From contig USTP01000022.1 of NCBI GenBank assembly GCA_900557695.1, positions 1 through 11,484 of the forward strand: a stretch of 11,484 bases of DNA. Direction: 5' to 3'. The first letter of the stretch is position 1. Each line of letters starts with the position of its first letter. The position numbers and the translations under genes are program-made. The notes below the pieces were generated by a model. It saw only the letters and a program-made list of their open reading frames with translations, searched no databases and had not been told where the DNA came from. The DNA is from an uncultured Thermoanaerobacterales bacterium. Lineage in GTDB: Bacteria > Bacillota > Clostridia > Christensenellales > UBA1242. Below are positions 1 through 7,830 of the stretch, one piece after another.

Positions 1-77
1 CAATAACAAAGAAACAAAAACTGCTTCAATAAATCTACCCCTTTAAAGGGCATAGGCAAGCGTATATAAGAAGAAAT
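1..77. repeat. Direct repeat, copy 1 (about 77 bp)
   Basis: Positions 1-55 are identical to 125-179. After a short variable block (5 nt here, 4 nt in the other copy) a further 17 bp match exactly (61-77 versus 184-200). The repeat contains a perfect 12-bp palindrome, CCCTTTAAAGGG, at 39-50. The copy begins at the first base of the contig, so its real left end is unknown and more copies may lie beyond. The 47-bp spacer at 78-124 is unique here. There is no open reading frame and no tRNA or CRISPR character. Confidence 0.85.
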
Positions 78-124
78 TAAAAATTGCTCTTATTGTTCAA
101 CCCTTTAGACGGCGAAGAAATGTG

Positions 125-200
125 CAATAACAAAGAAACAAAAACTGCTTCAATAAATCTACCCCTTTAAAGGGCATAGTTTGCGTATATAAGAAGAAAT
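125..200. repeat. Direct repeat, copy 2 (about 76 bp)
   Basis: Second copy of the repeat at 1-77, at a period of 124 bp. Its right half (165-201) is also the left arm of the large palindrome around the rpoC terminator, so the repeat family and the terminator are physically joined. The palindrome CCCTTTAAAGGG recurs at 163-174. Confidence 0.85.
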
Positions 201-201
201 C

Positions 202-255
202 AAAAAAAATTCCAGGCAGGCTCGTATTTACATACGACTGCCTGTCTGGATTTTT
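202..255 (-). terminator. Bidirectional intrinsic terminator of rpoBC
   Basis: A 17-bp stem is seen: 211-221 pairs with 240-250 (one G-U), and 222-227 pairs with 232-237, with a 2-nt bulge and a 4-nt loop. In the minus direction it is followed by eight consecutive T residues (complement of 202-209), about 40 nt after the rpoC stop, which is a very good terminator for the operon. In the plus direction five T residues follow (251-255), so it may also stop transcripts entering rpoC antisense. Confidence 0.92.
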
Positions 256-258
256 GTA

Positions 259-296
259 GATTTCGCACTTAGATGCGTAAAATATGCCCTTTAAAG
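259..296. repeat. Degenerate inverted copy of the repeat's right half
   Basis: The reverse complement of 259-296 aligns with 165-201: the first 14 bases are identical and about 30 of 38 aligned columns match. It overlaps the stop codon and last leucine codon of rpoC (291-296). With 165-201 it forms the outer arms of an imperfect palindrome of about 130 bp centred on the terminator loop near 228-231. Several mismatches would be G-U wobbles in RNA. Confidence 0.75.
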
Positions 297-3200
297 TTTG
301 ACTACAGGAGTCATCTCCCTATACTTCTTAAGCCCCGTTCCAGCTGGGATAAGTTTACCTATAATAACATTACCCTTTAAGCCTACAAGTGGGTCTACTT
401 TACCACGAATTGCGGCATCTGTTAGAACTCTAACAGTTTCCTGGAATGATGCTGCAGATAGGAAGCTATCTGTTTCTAGCGAAGCCTTGGTGATTGAAAG
501 TAACACACGCTTAGCAGTTGCAGGCTCGCCACCATTAGCAAGAACTCTCTCGTTCTCTTCTTCATATTTAAATATATCAACGATTTCGCCTGGAAGAATA
601 TCAGTGTCGCCCGACTCTTCAACTTTAACCTTTCTAAGCATCTGGCGGATAATGATTTCCATATGCTTGTCGTTAACATCTACAGAGTTATTTTTATAAA
701 CCTTAAGAACTTCTCTCATCATATAGTCTTGAACGCCCTTAACACCTTGAGTTTTCAAGATATCATGAGGGTTTAGTGGACCTTCGGTTAACTGGCTACC
801 TGGCTCAACCTTATCGCCAACGGCAACTTTAAACTTCGCTGCATAAGGGGTTTGGTATTGAACCTCGGCGCCCTCTGGAGTTGTGATGGTTATAACCTGC
901 TTAGCCTCGTCTATCTTAGCTATTTTACCATTAACCTCAGAAATCACAGCCACACCCTTTGGTTTTTTAGCTTCAAATATTTCCTCAACTCTTGGAAGAC
1001 CACGAGTAATATCGTCTGCAGATGCAGTACCACCTGCTTGGAAGACTTTCATGGTAAGCTGAGTTCCTGGTTCACCGATAGACTGAGCTGCAATAATACC
1101 AACAGCTTCGCCCACCTCAACCATTTCACGAGAAGCCATGTTTCTTCCGTAGCACTTAGCACAAACGCCGTATTTGCTCTTACAAGTGAACACTGTTCTA
1201 ATTTCAACTTCTTCAATGCCAGCATCTTCAATTGCTTTAGCTTGTTCGTTGGTTATCATCTCATTGCCCTTAGCCAAAACTTCGCCAGTTTTAGGATGAA
1301 CAACATCATTAACAGGGCAACGGCCAGCAATTCTTTCACGAAGCGACTCTACTTTTGAAGTTCCATCATAAATAGCTGAAACTTTCATACCCTTTGGTTT
1401 TTCGCCATGGGCAGCAAAGCAATCTTCCTCGTCTACAACAACTTCCTGCGCAACATCAACAAGCCTACGAGTTAAGTAACCAGCGTCTGCCGTTTTAAGA
1501 GCCTTATCAACCATACCTTTACGGCCACCACGAGTTTGAATAAAGTATTCAATAACCGACAAACCATCTTTATAGCTTGAACGAATTGGAACTTCAATGA
1601 TTTTACCTGATGTTGACACCATTATACCAATTGTTCCAGCAAGCTGACACATATTGCTTGCGTTACCACGAGCAGCAGAGTCTACCATCATCTTAAGTGG
1701 ATTAGTTTTTTCGTAAACCGCCATGGTAGAGGTTTCAATCTTTTTAACCGCATCGTTCCAAATATCGTTAATTTTCGCGCTCTTTTCGTCTGCAGTTATA
1801 AGACCTCTTCTATATTGGTTTTTAGCAACATTCGCAAGGTTATTTGCCTCTTCAATCACCTCTTTTCTATCAGAAGCAACCTTAACATCAAATAGGTTTG
1901 CAGTGATACATGCAATGGTTGAATACTTAAAGCCTGTGTCTTTTAATCTATCAAGAAGTTTTGCAGTTTCTGTAGCCCCAAGATTATCATAGCAAGCCTT
2001 GATAATTGCCTTAATTTGCTTCTTTCCAACAGGATAATCAACCTCAAATTTAAGCATGTCTTCAGGAGTTTCCCTCTTTATAAGCCCAATTCCCTCTGGC
2101 AATATTCTGTTAAATAATATTTTACCAACAGTTGTAGGAATTCTTCCAGCATGAACAACCCCATCTATTTCCTTTTGAACACGAACAACAATCTTTGAGT
2201 GAAGAGTTACAAGCCCATTTTCATACGCCAAAACAGCCTCGTCTGAAGAAGAGAACACCATTCCCTCGCCTTTCTCGCCATCGTTATCAAAGGTTAGATA
2301 GTAGTTACCTATAATCATGTCTTGAGATGGAACGGTTATAGGCTCGCCATCAGAAAGCTTTAAAATGTTATTTGATGCAAGCATCAAGAACCTTGCCTCT
2401 GCCTGAGCATCAATAGAAAGCGGAACATGAACAGCCATTTGGTCACCATCAAAGTCGGCACCAAACGCAGGACAAGCTAGTGGGTGAAGCTGCATTGCTC
2501 TACCCTCTACCAAAACAGGTTCATAGGCTTGAATTGAAAGCCTGTGAAGAGTTGGCGCACGGTTTAAAAGAACTGGATGGTCTTTAATAACATCTTCCAA
2601 AACATCCCAAACCACTGGTCTAGCACGCTCAACAACACGCTTTGCGCTTTTAATGTTGTGAGATTGGTTAAGATCTACAAGCCTTTTCATAACGAATGGC
2701 TTAAATAGCTCTAGTGCCATTTCTTTTGGCAAACCACACTGATAAATCTTAAGCCCTGGGCCCACAACGATAACCGATCTACCAGAATAGTCTACACGCT
2801 TACCAAGAAGGTTTTGCCTAAATCTACCTTGCTTACCGCGAAGAAGCCCAGATAGTGATTTAAGCTCGCGGTTACCTGCACCAGAAATAGCTTTACCACG
2901 CCTACCATTATCAATAAGAGCATCAACAGCCTCTTGAAGCATACGCTTTTCGTTTCTAATAATAATGTCGGGAGCACCAAGCTCTATAAGTTTTTTAAGC
3001 CTGTTGTTACGGTTGATAACTCTTCTATAAAGGTCGTTAAGGTCGCTTGTTGCAAACCTACCGCCATCAAGCGGAACCATAGGCCTAAGCTCTGGTGGTA
3101 TAACAGGGATAACATCAAGTATCATCCACTCTGGCTTTGCTCCATTTTTCCTAAACGCTTCTAAAAGCCTTAATTTCTTTGAAGCATTTAGCTTCTTTTG

Positions 3201-3803
3201 CCCCTTAGAAGTGTTTACAATTTCTCTAACCGCCTTAGCCTCGGCCTCGATATCAAGCTTAGATAGAAGCTCTTTAATAACCTCTGCGCCCATACCAGCA
3301 CGGAACGACTTAGGACCATACTTTTCCACAGCCTCTCTATACTCACGGTCGTTTAAAATTTGTTTATACTCTAGGTCGGTGTTACCTGGGTCTACAACAA
3401 CAAAAGATGTGAAGTATAGAACCTGCTCTAGGTGCTTAAGAGGCATATCTAGAAGGGTTCCAATTCTAGATGGAACACCTTTAAAATACCAAATATGCGA
3501 AACAGGAGAAACAAGCTCAATATGACCCATCCTCTCACGACGCACTTTTGCACGCGTTACTTCAACGCCACACTTGTCACAAATAACGCCCTTATACCTT
3601 ATTCTTTTATACTTACCGCAATGACACTCCCAGTCTTTAGTTGGCCCAAAAATTCGTTCACAAAACAAACCATCTCTTTCTGGCTTTTGAGTTCTATAGT
3701 TGATGGTTTCAGGCTTTGTAACCTCTCCGTAAGACCACTCACGGATTTTTTCAGGACTAGCTAAACCTATTTGGATGGAATCAAAATTATTTAATTCAAA
3801 CAT
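291..3803 (-). CDS. rpoC: DNA-directed RNA polymerase subunit beta'
   Basis: Largest subunit of the cytoplasmic RNA polymerase core. It carries the catalytic Mg2+ site and the clamp. It is 1170 aa and complete, close to the roughly 1200 aa of Firmicutes, and lacks the large proteobacterial trigger-loop insertion. Visible in order: N-terminal zinc-binding cysteines C60, C62, C75, C78; the GKQGRFRQNLLGKRVDYSGR switch region; the NRAPTLHR motif; the catalytic DFDGD triad with D450, D452 and D454; the bridge helix with GRKG and KTADAGYLTRR; a second zinc site (CKSKYGVCAKC); and the trigger loop. The start ATG has a GAGGGG ribosome binding site 6 nt upstream (3810-3815). It lies 35 bp after rpoB and is co-transcribed with it. 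Oddities: the residue before the ADFDGD motif is Gly448 instead of the usual Asn (E. coli N458), and the trigger-loop motif reads MKVFQ instead of MRTFH, so Gln922 replaces the His of E. coli position 936. The bridge helix also has several substitutions. Confidence 0.99.
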   Translation of the reverse strand: MFELNNFDSIQIGLASPEKIREWSYGEVTKPETINYRTQKPERDGLFCERIFGPTKDWECHCGKYKRIRYKGVICDKCGVEVTRAKVRRERMGHIELVSPVSHIWYFKGVPSRIGTLLDMPLKHLEQVLYFTSFVVVDPGNTDLEYKQILNDREYREAVEKYGPKSFRAGMGAEVIKELLSKLDIEAEAKAVREIVNTSKGQKKLNASKKLRLLEAFRKNGAKPEWMILDVIPVIPPELRPMVPLDGGRFATSDLNDLYRRVINRNNRLKKLIELGAPDIIIRNEKRMLQEAVDALIDNGRRGKAISGAGNRELKSLSGLLRGKQGRFRQNLLGKRVDYSGRSVIVVGPGLKIYQCGLPKEMALELFKPFVMKRLVDLNQSHNIKSAKRVVERARPVVWDVLEDVIKDHPVLLNRAPTLHRLSIQAYEPVLVEGRAMQLHPLACPAFGADFDGDQMAVHVPLSIDAQAEARFLMLASNNILKLSDGEPITVPSQDMIIGNYYLTFDNDGEKGEGMVFSSSDEAVLAYENGLVTLHSKIVVRVQKEIDGVVHAGRIPTTVGKILFNRILPEGIGLIKRETPEDMLKFEVDYPVGKKQIKAIIKACYDNLGATETAKLLDRLKDTGFKYSTIACITANLFDVKVASDRKEVIEEANNLANVAKNQYRRGLITADEKSAKINDIWNDAVKKIETSTMAVYEKTNPLKMMVDSAARGNASNMCQLAGTIGIMVSTSGKIIEVPIRSSYKDGLSVIEYFIQTRGGRKGMVDKALKTADAGYLTRRLVDVAQEVVVDEEDCFAAHGEKPKGMKVSAIYDGTSKVESLRERIAGRCPVNDVVHPKTGEVLAKGNEMITNEQAKAIEDAGIEEVEIRTVFTCKSKYGVCAKCYGRNMASREMVEVGEAVGIIAAQSIGEPGTQLTMKVFQAGGTASADDITRGLPRVEEIFEAKKPKGVAVISEVNGKIAKIDEAKQVITITTPEGAEVQYQTPYAAKFKVAVGDKVEPGSQLTEGPLNPHDILKTQGVKGVQDYMMREVLKVYKNNSVDVNDKHMEIIIRQMLRKVKVEESGDTDILPGEIVDIFKYEEENERVLANGGEPATAKRVLLSITKASLETDSFLSAASFQETVRVLTDAAIRGKVDPLVGLKGNVIIGKLIPAGTGLKKYREMTPVVKL

Positions 3804-3838
3804 ATTATTCCCCTCTGTTTGTTTATTCTGCTTTTATA

Positions 3839-6800
3839 TTATAAATCGTCATCAAAATCGAATAGGCTTCCAGCATCGCTAATATTGTCGCTATCTGGAT
3901 CATAAACTGTTTCGCCAAGATCATCTTGGGTTATCTCGTCTAGATGTTCAATCTGGTCGTCTAAATTAACCTCAATTTCTTCTTGCGCTTTCTTCCTTTC
4001 TGGCCTAAAGTCCATAACATCACGATCGTCTTCCACAATATCTTTAAGCCCAATTTCTTGCTTATCCTCTGTTAGAACTTTAATATCAAGCGCTAGGCCC
4101 TGAAGCTCTTTAATAAGAACCTTAAACGATTCTGGAATACCGGGCTCCGCAACATTTTCGTTCTTAACAATAGATTCATAAGTTTTAAGTCTACCAACAA
4201 CATCGTCCGACTTAACTGTTAACATTTCTTGAAGTGTGTTTGCAGCACCATAAGCTTCAAGCGCCCAAACTTCCATTTCACCAAACCTTTGACCACCAAA
4301 TTGAGCTTTACCGCCAAGTGGTTGCTGAGTTACTAGGCTGTATGGACCAGTTGAACGGGCATGCATCTTATCGTCAACAAGATGATGAAGCTTAAGCATA
4401 TACATGTAACCAACCGTTGCCCTATTTTCAAAAGGAACACCAGTTCTTCCATCATATAGTTGCATCTTACCATCTTCAGGAAGCCCATTTTCCTTCAACA
4501 ACTGCTGAATTTCGCTTTCCTTCGCTCCGTCAAATACTGGCGTTGCAATCTTCCAATTGAGCATCTTTGCAACAAAGCCAAGATGGGTTTCAAATAGCTG
4601 ACCTATGTTCATACGCGAAGGAACGCCAAGTGGGTTTAAAATAATCTCAACAGGAGTTCCATCTGGCAAGAATGGCATGTCTTCAACAGGAAGTATTCTT
4701 GATACAACGCCCTTGTTACCGTGTCTACCAGACATCTTGTCGCCCACGCTCATCTTACGCTTTTGAGCAATGTAAACTCTAACAAGTTTGTTAACTCCTG
4801 TGCCTAGCTCGTCTTTATTTTCACGAGTGAACACCTTAACATCTACAACAACGCCACCTTCTCCATGATGAACACGAAGCGAAGTATCTCTAACCTCTCT
4901 TGCTTTCTCGCCAAAGATAGCGCGAAGCAATCTTTCTTCTGGGGTTAGCTCGGTTTCTCCTTTAGGGGTTACCTTACCAACCAAAATATCTCCTGGCACA
5001 ACCTCTGCACCAATACGAATAATACCATTTTCATCAAGGTCGTGAAGAGCCTCATCGCCAATGTTTGGAATATCTCTAGTGATGTCTTCAGGGCCAAGCT
5101 TAGTATCACGAGCGTCTATTTCATACTCTTCAATATGAATAGAGGTTAAAACATCATCCTTAACAAGGCTTTCGCTAATAAGTATAGCGTCCTCAAAGTT
5201 GTAGCCCTCCCAAGGCATGAACGCAACTAGAATGTTTTTACCAATGGCAAGCTCACCGTTCTTGGTTGCAGGACCATCAGCCAAAACATCACCCTTTTGC
5301 ACTTTCTCGCCATGAGAAACGATTGGTTTTTGGCGCATACAAGTTCCGTTGTTTGAACGAACAAAAGAGGTTAAATGATACTCATCTTCCCCATTATCTG
5401 TTTCAACGATAATTTTATCGCCACTAACATATTTAACAACGCCGCTGTTTTTAGCAACTATAACCACGCCACTATCTACAGCAATCTTGTGCTCAACACC
5501 TGTTGCAACAATTGGAGCCTCGGTTTGAAGAAGAGGCACTGCCTGACGCTGCATGTTTGATGCAAGCATGGCACGAGTTGCGTTATCATTTTCAATAAAT
5601 GGAACAAGAGTTGTTGCAATTGATACAAGCTCTTTAGGAGAAACATCCATAAAGTCTACCTGTTCTCTTGGAAGCTCAACAATTTCGCCTACTTTCCTAC
5701 AAGTAACTCTTTCATTTGCGAATGTCTTTTCCTCGGTTAGTGGTTCGTTTGCCTGAGCCACAACATAGTTCTCTTCTTTATCAGCAGTCATGTAAACTAT
5801 TTCATTTGTAAGCTTACCTGTTTTCTTGTCAACCTTTCTATAAGGAGCTTCCAAAAATCCATACTTGTTAACCTTTGCATAAGTTGCAAGCGAGTTAATA
5901 AGACCAATGTTTTGACCTTCTGGTGTTTCGTTAGGGCAAAGCCTACCATAGTGAGTGTAGTGGACATCACGAACATCAAAACCCGCTCTCTCACGAGTTA
6001 ACGCACCAGGTCCCAAACTTGAAACTTTTCTTTTATGAGTTAGCGAAGCAATAGGGTTTGTTTGCTCCATAAATTGCGACATTTGTGATGAACCAAAGAA
6101 CTCACGAATAGCCGCAGAAACAGGTCTAACATTTATAAGAGAACTTGGGCTAACTTCGTTAACATTTTGAACCTGCATTCTTTCTGATATAACTCTTTCA
6201 AGCCTTGCCATACCAATAAAGAACTGCGCAGTTAGAAGCTCGCCAACAGTTTTAACTCTTCTATTACCTAGATGGTCTACATCGTCTAGAGTTCCAAGGC
6301 CTTCTGCTATAGACAAGTGGTAGTTAACTGCCGATAAAATATCGTCTAGAACCATGTTTCTACCAGCCAAAATATCACGATTAGCAATTATTGCCTGCTT
6401 TTTCTCTTCATTTGTTTTTAATCCCTTAACAACCTCAAGCAAAGTTGGCAAATGAACAAGGTCATCAAGCTCTGCCTCAGAAGGATTAACCCCAAGATAA
6501 GCCTTAAGGTCTACTCGATTGTTACCAACAAGGGCAAAAGGCCCTCTGTTTCCCTCAACAACAACTCTGTTAACCCCAGCGTTTTGAATAGCCCAAGCAG
6601 TATCTTCGTCAACCACTTCACCTGCAGACGCTAAAACTTTGTTTTTAACTTTAACATCTTCAGCCAAGGTTTTACCTATAATTCTATTTGCAATTGAAAG
6701 CTTTTGATTGTATTTATATCTACCAACAGTTGAAACATCATATCTTCTTGTTGAATAGAACATCTTTTCTAGATTTTTCTTTATAGCTCTAAGGTTTAAA

Positions 6801-7591
6801 ACCTCGCCAGGGCGAAGCCTTTTACTTATTTCAACAAGCGCTTCATCTTCACTCTTTGTATAGTCTTTCTCAATGGTTTTTTGAATTGTTGGGTTGTTTT
6901 CAAAAGTAGAAAGCAAAACTTCATCTGTTCCAAGCCCAAGCGCTCTTAGAAAGATAGTTGCTATCATTTTACGGTTACGGTCTACATGAACCCACAAAAC
7001 ACCATTAGTGTCTTCCTCAAAGTCTATCCATGCACCACGATGAGGCATAATTGAGGTTGTTGTAACAAAGTTACCAGTTTTATTAAGACCCTGTTTGCAA
7101 TAAACGCCAGGGCTTCTAACCAACTGGCTAACAACAGCACGCTCTGCACCGTTGATTATGAAAGAGCCATTATCTGTCATAATTGGAATATCGCCCATGA
7201 AAACTTCTTGGTCTACAACTTCGCCAGTTTCCTTATATAATAAGCGCACCTTAACTTTTAATGGCAAAGAATAAGTAGCATCTCTACTTTTGCATTCTTC
7301 CTCTGTGTATTTAGGTGTTCCAGAAACAGAGTGGTCTAGAAAATGAAGTTCCACCCTCGAATCTTTATTCTCTTCCCTTCCATCACCACGGTTAAGGTTA
7401 TCTGTGTCAGAAATAGGAGAGAAATCTCTTAAAACGTCCCTTATACCCTTGGTTAGAAAGTTCTGAAAACTATTCTTTTGAACCTCAACTAGATACGGAA
7501 TGTCTAAAATTTCTTCTATCTGGCCAAACTTATACCTCTCGGTATTACCATACTTTACTTTTTTAACATTGATTTTCTTAGAGTTTGCCAT
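3839..7591 (-). CDS. rpoB: DNA-directed RNA polymerase subunit beta
   Basis: Second-largest core subunit, forming the active-site cleft with beta' and holding the rifamycin pocket. With the ATG at 7591 it is 1250 aa and complete (MANSKKINV...). A longer TTG start at 7618 is possible in frame but has no ribosome binding site, whereas GGAGGGG lies 4 nt upstream of the ATG. Recognised parts: an RSPGVYC motif in the N-terminal protrusion; the rifampicin-region segment FFGSSQMSQFMEQTN onward; CPNETPEGQNIGL; the active-site lysines in GDKMSGRHGNKG (K952 and K960, equivalent to E. coli K1065 and K1073); LNPLGVPSRMNIGQ; and an acidic C-terminal tail ending FDFDDDL. In the rifamycin pocket, E. coli D516 is Glu (E509), R529 is Lys (K522), I561 is Asn (N554) and P567 is Gln (Q560), while H526 and S531 are kept. 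First gene of the rpoBC operon; no rplL is found upstream. Confidence 0.99.
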   Translation of the reverse strand: MANSKKINVKKVKYGNTERYKFGQIEEILDIPYLVEVQKNSFQNFLTKGIRDVLRDFSPISDTDNLNRGDGREENKDSRVELHFLDHSVSGTPKYTEEECKSRDATYSLPLKVKVRLLYKETGEVVDQEVFMGDIPIMTDNGSFIINGAERAVVSQLVRSPGVYCKQGLNKTGNFVTTTSIMPHRGAWIDFEEDTNGVLWVHVDRNRKMIATIFLRALGLGTDEVLLSTFENNPTIQKTIEKDYTKSEDEALVEISKRLRPGEVLNLRAIKKNLEKMFYSTRRYDVSTVGRYKYNQKLSIANRIIGKTLAEDVKVKNKVLASAGEVVDEDTAWAIQNAGVNRVVVEGNRGPFALVGNNRVDLKAYLGVNPSEAELDDLVHLPTLLEVVKGLKTNEEKKQAIIANRDILAGRNMVLDDILSAVNYHLSIAEGLGTLDDVDHLGNRRVKTVGELLTAQFFIGMARLERVISERMQVQNVNEVSPSSLINVRPVSAAIREFFGSSQMSQFMEQTNPIASLTHKRKVSSLGPGALTRERAGFDVRDVHYTHYGRLCPNETPEGQNIGLINSLATYAKVNKYGFLEAPYRKVDKKTGKLTNEIVYMTADKEENYVVAQANEPLTEEKTFANERVTCRKVGEIVELPREQVDFMDVSPKELVSIATTLVPFIENDNATRAMLASNMQRQAVPLLQTEAPIVATGVEHKIAVDSGVVIVAKNSGVVKYVSGDKIIVETDNGEDEYHLTSFVRSNNGTCMRQKPIVSHGEKVQKGDVLADGPATKNGELAIGKNILVAFMPWEGYNFEDAILISESLVKDDVLTSIHIEEYEIDARDTKLGPEDITRDIPNIGDEALHDLDENGIIRIGAEVVPGDILVGKVTPKGETELTPEERLLRAIFGEKAREVRDTSLRVHHGEGGVVVDVKVFTRENKDELGTGVNKLVRVYIAQKRKMSVGDKMSGRHGNKGVVSRILPVEDMPFLPDGTPVEIILNPLGVPSRMNIGQLFETHLGFVAKMLNWKIATPVFDGAKESEIQQLLKENGLPEDGKMQLYDGRTGVPFENRATVGYMYMLKLHHLVDDKMHARSTGPYSLVTQQPLGGKAQFGGQRFGEMEVWALEAYGAANTLQEMLTVKSDDVVGRLKTYESIVKNENVAEPGIPESFKVLIKELQGLALDIKVLTEDKQEIGLKDIVEDDRDVMDFRPERKKAQEEIEVNLDDQIEHLDEITQDDLGETVYDPDSDNISDAGSLFDFDDDL

Positions 7592-7593
7592 AA

Positions 7594-7600
7594 CCCCTCC
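7594..7600 (-). promoter_or_regulatory. Ribosome binding site that fixes the rpoB start
   Basis: GGAGGGG on the minus strand ends 2 nt before the ATG at 7591 (4 nt from its GGAGG core). It complements the anti-Shine-Dalgarno sequence well. It lies inside the longer TTG-initiated reading, which argues strongly for the ATG start. Confidence 0.85.
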
Positions 7601-7657
7601 AGGCGAAATATTTTTCAATTTTTTAAAATACTTTTTTATCGCTTTGTCGAATTACAT

Positions 7658-7666
7658 ATTGTAGCA
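7658..7666 (-). promoter_or_regulatory. Possible proximal rpoB promoter (extended -10 only)
   Basis: The minus strand reads TGC TACAAT, an extended -10 form, placing a start near 7651 and a leader of about 60 nt. No good -35 is seen 16-18 bp upstream. This is a weak candidate in an AT-rich region and may be chance. Confidence 0.3.
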
Positions 7667-7697
7667 GTAAAGTTTAAAGTTAAGGTTTTTAAAACGC

Positions 7698-7727
7698 AAA
7701 AAAGCCCAAGCCAAACACTCTTGACTT
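7698..7727 (-). other. Terminator-like hairpin in the rpoB leader
   Basis: On the minus strand, 7720-7727 pairs with 7702-7710 (8 bp, one bulged G, one G-U) around a 9-nt loop, followed by a T run (six T residues, two of them in the stem). It would lie about 100 nt into a transcript from the distal promoter, or at the very 5' end of one from the promoter at 7735-7762. It could be a weak attenuator or a 5' stabilising hairpin; the stem is short. Confidence 0.35.
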
Positions 7728-7734
7728 GAAACTT

Positions 7735-7762
7735 ATTATATAATTAAAAAAACACTTATCAA
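7735..7762 (-). promoter_or_regulatory. Candidate rpoBC promoter, middle (sigma-A type)
   Basis: Minus strand TTGATA (7757-7762), 16-bp spacer, TATAAT (7735-7740, perfect -10). The expected start is near 7728, giving a leader of about 137 nt before rpoB. Confidence 0.55.
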
Positions 7763-7783
7763 CCTATCTTTGCCCCTGTTTTG

Positions 7784-7796
7784 CACCAAAATGGTG
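7784..7796. repeat. Short perfect inverted repeat between the rpoB promoters
   Basis: CACCA-AAA-TGGTG, a 5-bp stem with a 3-nt loop, lies between the distal and middle rpoB promoter candidates. It could be a small operator or a leader hairpin; this length also occurs by chance. Confidence 0.3.
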
Positions 7797-7830
7797 AGAT
7801 TAGCGATAATAATTCATAGTAAACTACAAT

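Noticed and set aside
1..200. CRISPR-like array from the two repeats
   Set aside because: The repeat is about 77 bp, longer than CRISPR repeats, copies differ internally, there are only two, and no cas gene is near.
298..699. Plus-strand open frame of 133 codons opposite rpoC, and other long frames antisense to rpoC, rpoB and rel
   Set aside because: They lie opposite highly conserved coding sequence, lack ribosome binding sites, and arise from the codon bias of the real genes.
7592..7618. Nine-residue N-terminal extension of RpoB from a TTG start at 7618
   Set aside because: There is no ribosome binding site before the TTG, while GGAGGGG lies just upstream of the ATG at 7591 and within the extension itself.
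7721..7744. Plus-strand promoter TTGACT ... TATAAT
   Set aside because: The spacer is only 12 bp, too short for a sigma-A promoter; the TATAAT overlaps the minus-strand -10 box, which has a better-spaced -35.
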